Shown: in pieces, positions 44,540 to 64,000 of the stretch
Layout of the letters: every line of letters begins with the position of its first letter
Position numbering within the stretch: the first letter of the stretch is position 1
NCBI RefSeq assembly: GCF_000002235.5
Contig: NW_022145611.1
Location: forward strand, 7,776,242-7,840,241
Length of the DNA stretch: 64,000 nucleotides
Source of the DNA: Strongylocentrotus purpuratus
Lineage: Eukaryota; Echinodermata; Echinoidea; Camarodonta; Strongylocentrotidae
Reading direction: 5' to 3'
Made by a program: the position numbers and the translations under genes
The notes under the pieces: model-generated
The model's input: only the letters and a program-made list of their open reading frames with translations
The model's database searches: none
What the model was told of the DNA's origin: nothing

Positions 44540-47500
44540 TTCAACCAATTTCAAAGCGATTAAAACTATCTGTAACCAATTAACAAAACTAAATCACGAG
44601 ATTGCATGAAACTGTCAACCTGCTAAAAAAGAGTAATTATTGAATATATATCGATCACATTTTTGTAGTATGATTAAATGAAAAGAATTGTGTACGCCTA
44701 GCTGAATTCATGGCTTTAAAGTAATTTCGCCCAAAACAGACATGGAAGTCTGGTTTATAAATTAGTTAAGATTACATTGGTATAATTATGTGATGTCAAT
44801 CTAAAAATAACCAAACATTGATAAAAGTGGACTTTATGGAAGGATTAACTGAGGCAGCAAATCCATGAAATATTAAATCTAATACACACCCTTTCCTCAA
44901 AAATAAAGGCTTCTAGCCAGTCAAATAAAGGTATAATGTGGGTATAATTGTCTCATCTTCTTATAACAGCCTGTTGCGGTATTCTATCAAACCATTTGAA
45001 TTCGATAAGCAAAGTATTTTTCAAGCTCTTTACGTGAGTGATCTATATTATTAAGATGATTTAATCTTAGATATAAACTATTAAATTGGGAAGGAAAAAA
45101 ACATCAAATTTTATTTTAACGATTAATATCTGTATTATATACAGTGGTCAGTTCTTATTTGAAGTTACCATACAATTCAACTTTCTCTGTAGGAAACTTA
45201 GAACTCTGAATACATGACAGTATGTTATTAATATTTTGGTTATTGCTTTACTCTCATTTTATTATACTTGACGAACGCCACTGCACATCCAGTCCAGAAT
45301 TTGGCCGGTTTGTTCTAACATGTTTCATAAGAGCTCTCCTATTTGCTCTCTCTCCCATACCTGCTAATTTCTAAAAACCAGCCCTTACATTACGATAAAA
45401 GCAAGAATTTGAGACATAAAGAAATGCTCAAGACGCATTTTGTTCAGTTTGAATGAGTTTCAGAACACCAATTTAATTATCGATGATATCAAAAAGTCAA
45501 AAATGTAAAATCAAATTCAGATTATATGAGTTTCGTAAGATTATATTGTTTACTACTAGTGTATATATTCTACTATTAAAATGTCTACACGGGCTGCGAA
45601 ATCCTGAAAAAAGCAAACTTGCAAACTCTAAATTGATTTTCAAATTTGGGGATTTTACTGAGGGATGAGTAAATAGTGTATAACCAAGGAGTTTTAAGTG
45701 CTTCTTGGTATAACATTAGGCTAAAATGTCCAAACTAGTTTTCCCCATACGTTACCGACCGCATCGAAGATTTCGGTTTGCCTGATGATTCTATCATGGA
45801 CCTACTAAGAATCTACTAAGAATGATAGCCTTTGAACCGAACCAAATTTCATGTAAATGGATATATTTTGTCCATACCCATTAATGTTCTCAAGTGCATA
45901 GTACTTGGTAGTGAAAGGAACGCCATAAAATAGCATCGGTAAAATTCGGGAAATTCTGAATTCGTGGGATTATATATTTCTGTATACATGTATTCAACTC
46001 CTGACTATTCGACACTTGTATAATTGATACCAACTATTTAACACTTGTGTAATTGATATTGTATAACAATTTAAGTTCATATAACCACTTTCCAGTACCT
46101 TTAAGAAAACAAAATAATGTTTTTTTCTATGGAGTAAAGTAAATACTTAAAATGTTAAAGGCGATTACCATTGTCATTATTATTATTGTTATTATCATAA
46201 TTTGTATTATTATTATTACTATTAATCAATATCATCGTTACCACTATCTATATAATAATTCTGCAATTCTAAAAAGATCACCTTTTTCTGAGCCTACCTT
46301 GTGTCATAGTGAAGATATTGTCATTTCGTCATTTAAGAATGCCATATTACATTGCCATTGGTCCAAATATGGAGCATAGTTTTACTTTCAACGGGTCGGC
46401 AAAATCTTAAGAAAAAAGGAACGTTTTAGACAAAATTGTTCTCACATTTAGTATTTACATTTCAACAAGTTTAAGTCTGTTTTTTTTCTCACTTAATCAG
46501 TAAGAAACAATGAAAATCAATCAAGAATGGAACAGCAATTTAATGTAAATTTCGTTGTAAAATGAATGCATAATTATTGATTATAAACATGTATCACTAT
46601 AGAAATTATCACTATTATGACGATGATGATGTTGATGATGATGATATATTATGCATAAGCAAACAGTGAATGTTAGTATAGATACATAAACAGACATGAA
46701 TAAAGCAGCTTATCTACTTGTTACAATCAAATACTTACATACTGATTACACTGTTAAATGATCGTAATTATGTACATTATTAGTAAAAATGAAAACGTAC
46801 CAACAAGCGGATCAAATAGTTCGCTAGTAAAATTTAATTTAATATAATTGTTGTAACAATGACGTCCTAATGGAAATGTAAAATGAATCACAGAAATAAA
46901 AGACATGAGTGATCACCCAGGCCTCCACGCCAAAGAAACACAAATTGCATTTGTTTATAAGTTTATTTGTTTCTTTGGATGGGAGAGTGGCTTCTTAAAA
47001 TTATGTGTCAGAAAATCCGTAAGTTTTGTGCTGAAAAATTTCAGTATGATGTTTTCTCTTATAAGCAGGCTATAAGAAAGCCTCTTCGAAAGTTTGTAAA
47101 TCTTTAAACATTTTGTTCACCCTGCTCAAAAATTCTTAGAGTCTCATTAACTTTTCGTTACTGCCGTTGGTGCTTTTCATTCTAAAATAATGGATTATTT
47201 TTTTGGAATACATTGTTCACATCATTATCTTATTATCCACTTTGAGCCCCCCCCCCCCCATTTTGTCTTCTCCTTCATTGATAACTTCACTTCCTCACAT
47301 GAATATCATTGATTGATTTTTACTTGAAAGGTCCTTGAAATACTTTGCTCACATCATTGAAAACAATTATCTTTAGGTCCTCACATAAACAGTATTTTGT
47401 GATCTAAACAGGAATTACGCGATGGGATTTTTCTGTGATTACATTCTATTCGTGGCAGGAGAATACCGAATCGGTATCCCTCATTCCTCTACTCTTCTTT

Positions 47501-47560
47501 CAAACGAAAGATCCACCTGTTAAACCTGTTTCATAATTTTGATCTTACCTTGTCAACTAT
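44540..47560. other. intergenic region between the GPCR and EGF genes
   Basis: AT-rich. It holds short ATT/GAT microsatellites (46170-46250, 46620-46645) and a C run near 47250. The genes on either side converge. Nothing coding was recognised. Confidence 0.5.
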
Positions 47561-47564
47561 ATTC

Positions 47565-47570
47565 TTTATT
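47565..47570 (-). terminator. candidate poly(A) signal of the EGF gene
   Basis: AATAAA on the minus strand, 50 nt beyond the stop codon. The spacing is plausible. The DNA around it looks like a retroposon 3' end on the opposite strand. Confidence 0.45.
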
Positions 47571-47619
47571 GTTCAAAAAATTGTTATATTAAATGAAATA
47601 AATAAAATCAATCAATCAA

Positions 47620-62121
<14,502 letters not shown>

Positions 62122-62439
62122 CTGCAAAAAAAAAAATCATAATAGTTGTTACTCTTTCGTACTTGCTAATTGTTTATACTTCGTATACTGCATGCCCATT
62201 TTCTGTTGAGATACAGGAACAGCACGTAATAATAATAATATTATTCAGTTCTTGTATGCACTTAAGTCTAATTTCATAAAGTGTTCCAAATAATGTTCCT
62301 CTGGTTTTAATCATTCATGAATCATTGTTGGGATGGAAAGAAAACATATGAAGTAAAATCACCTTTTCACAAATTCTAAAACTATACATGAACGTTACCC
62401 CTGGTAACACTTCTGCTTCCTCCTCCCATCTCGCCTCCG

Positions 62440-62515
62440 CCTTGCCCCCCCCCCCTCCCCTCTCCCTCTCTCTTTCTCTTTCTCTCTCTCTCCCTCTCTC
62501 TTTCTCTCTATTCCC
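62440..62515. repeat. C run and CT microsatellite
   Basis: CCCC-rich start followed by TCTCTCTT-type repeats, 5' of the first visible EGF exon. Confidence 0.8.
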
Positions 62516-62816
62516 TCATTATTCACGCCGGTTCTTTGGGACTTTATCCCTATAATTATCTACTAGTCTCCCTTTTTATACAAAAGTGAGTAACGTTGGT
62601 GGTTCGATAATGGTTTGTTTTAATAAACCATCTACTAATTGCCAGCTTTTGTTCCGTGTCTTTGTTCGCGTGTGTATACTGTTCTTTGTGTTCGTTTTAG
62701 ACTATACGCAATGAACCGAACACATCACTTTATGAATTCATTACACTTTAGATGCTGTAAGGCTGTTGTCATGCAGAGTGTCCACAACAAAAAAAACAAT
62801 TTTCATGAGTGTTTTT

Positions 62817-63997
62817 ATGCCTCCGCCACCGAAGGTGGTGCCGGAGGCATCATGTTTTCGGGTTGTCCGTCCGTACGTCCGTACGTCCGTCCGTACGTCC
62901 GTCCCGTTTGACCGTTATCACAATATCTCAAGAACCATTTAAGATTTAAACTTAAGACTCGGGAATAGTATTTATCACCATAGGAAGACGATCTGATTAG
63001 ATTTTGGAGTACGTAGGTCAAAGGTCACAGGTCACAGAGGTCAACTTATGAAATTCCTTGTATTGAGTTTGTTAGCGCGATATCTCAAGAACCATTTGAG
63101 ATTTAAACTTCAAACTTAAGGATAGTATGTATCACCATAGGAAGACGATCTGATTAGATTTTGGAGCACGTATGTCAAAGGTCAAGGGTCACAGAGGTCA
63201 ACTTATGAAATTCCATACATTGAGATTGTTATCATGATATCTCAAGAACCACTGGAGATTTAAACTTCAAACTTAGTGATAGTGTGTATCACTATAGGAA
63301 AACAATCTGATTACATTTTGGAGCACGTAGGTCAAAGGTCAAGGGTCACAGAGGTCAACTTATGAAATTCCATACATTGAGATTGTTATCATGATATCTC
63401 AAGAACCACTGGAGATGTAAAAACTTCAAACTTAAGGATAGTATGTATCACCATAGGAAGACGATCTGATTAGATTTTGGAGCACGTAGGTCAAAGGTCA
63501 AGGGTCACAGAGGTCAACTTATGAAATTCCATACATTGAGATTGTTATCATAATATCTCAAGAACCACTGGAGATTTAAACTTCAAACTTAATGATAGTG
63601 TGTATCACCATAGGAAGACAATCTGATTAGATTTTGGAGCACGTAGGTCAAAGGTCAAGGGTCACAGAGGTCAACTTATGAAATTCCATACATTGAGATC
63701 GTTATCGCGATATCTCAAGAACCACTGGAGAATTTTCACTTCAAACTTAATGATAGTATGTATCACCATATCATAATATCTCAAGAACCACTGGAGATTT
63801 AAACTTCAAACTTAATGATAGTGTGTATCACCATAGGAAGACAATCTGATTAGATTTTGGAGCACGTAGGTCAAAGGTCAAGGGTCACAGAGGTCAACTT
63901 ATGAAATTCCATACATTGAGATTGTTATCATGATATCTCAAGAACCACTGGAGATTTAAACTCCAAACTTGTTTAAATTGCTCTATGGCGGAGGCAT
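62817..63997. mobile_element. inverted-repeat-bounded element with 157-bp tandem array
   Basis: The left end ATGCCTCCGCCA is inverted at the right as TGGCGGAGGCAT. Inside the left end, a hairpin (GCCTCCGCCACC / GGTGGTGCCGGAGGC) and CCGTACGT repeats precede the array. Unit marks at 63015, 63172, 63329, 63488, 63645 and 63868 give a 157-bp period with one 66-base partial insertion. Each unit carries TCTCAAGAACCA, TAGGAAGACGATCTGATTAG and clustered GGTCA half-sites. The element may continue past base 64000. Confidence 0.8.
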
Positions 63998-64000
63998 CAT

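Overview
The window is animal nuclear DNA from a large, intron-rich, AT-rich genome. It holds spliced genes with GT-AG introns, cysteine-rich EGF exons of symmetric phase, tRNA-headed SINEs, LINE 3' ends, TTAA- and 8-bp-target transposons and satellites. A cluster of single-domain PLB1-type phospholipases, a fibropellin/Notch-like EGF gene and an intronless class A GPCR together suggest a marine invertebrate deuterostome. An echinoderm is my best guess; this is inference and I could not search for it.

Left part, 1-37 kb: a tandem cluster of PLB1-like GDSL lipases, all on the minus strand. Copy A (7421-19991) and copy B (22958-36995) can each be read as complete 14-exon genes with identical intron phases. 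They encode 446 and 448 residues with a signal peptide, GDS, GxND and DxxH catalytic blocks and a hydrophobic C-terminus. A third copy, C, shows only its first two exons (734-1490) and runs off the left edge. About 7 kb at the left edge is a recent duplicate of 18.49-22.45 kb. Insertions that differ between these two copies give natural empty sites for several mobile elements: a 2.6-kb hAT-like element, a TTAA MITE, a SINE/LINE tail and a CpG-rich block.

Middle, 37-47.5 kb: mostly repeats. A 1.45-kb element with an 8-bp target duplication (38664-40117) carries 93-bp internal repeats and is followed by a 180-bp satellite (40.2-41.56 kb). A single intronless gene for an orphan rhodopsin-like GPCR follows (42665-43756, plus strand), with a LINE-like 3' end close behind it.

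Right part, 47.6-62.1 kb: the 3' part of a minus-strand gene for a secreted or matrix EGF-repeat protein. Seventeen exons are visible: 15 EGF-like domains, one unrecognised 62-residue exon between EGF 3 and EGF 4, and a terminal exon with a cysteine-free CUB-like domain. The 5' end lies beyond the right edge. The last 1.2 kb (62817-63997) is an inverted-repeat-bounded array of about 157-bp units, each carrying nuclear-receptor DR1-like sites.

Exon coordinates were read by eye from splice signals and confirmed by phase arithmetic. Individual boundaries may be off by one base. No similarity search was run; family calls rest on motifs.
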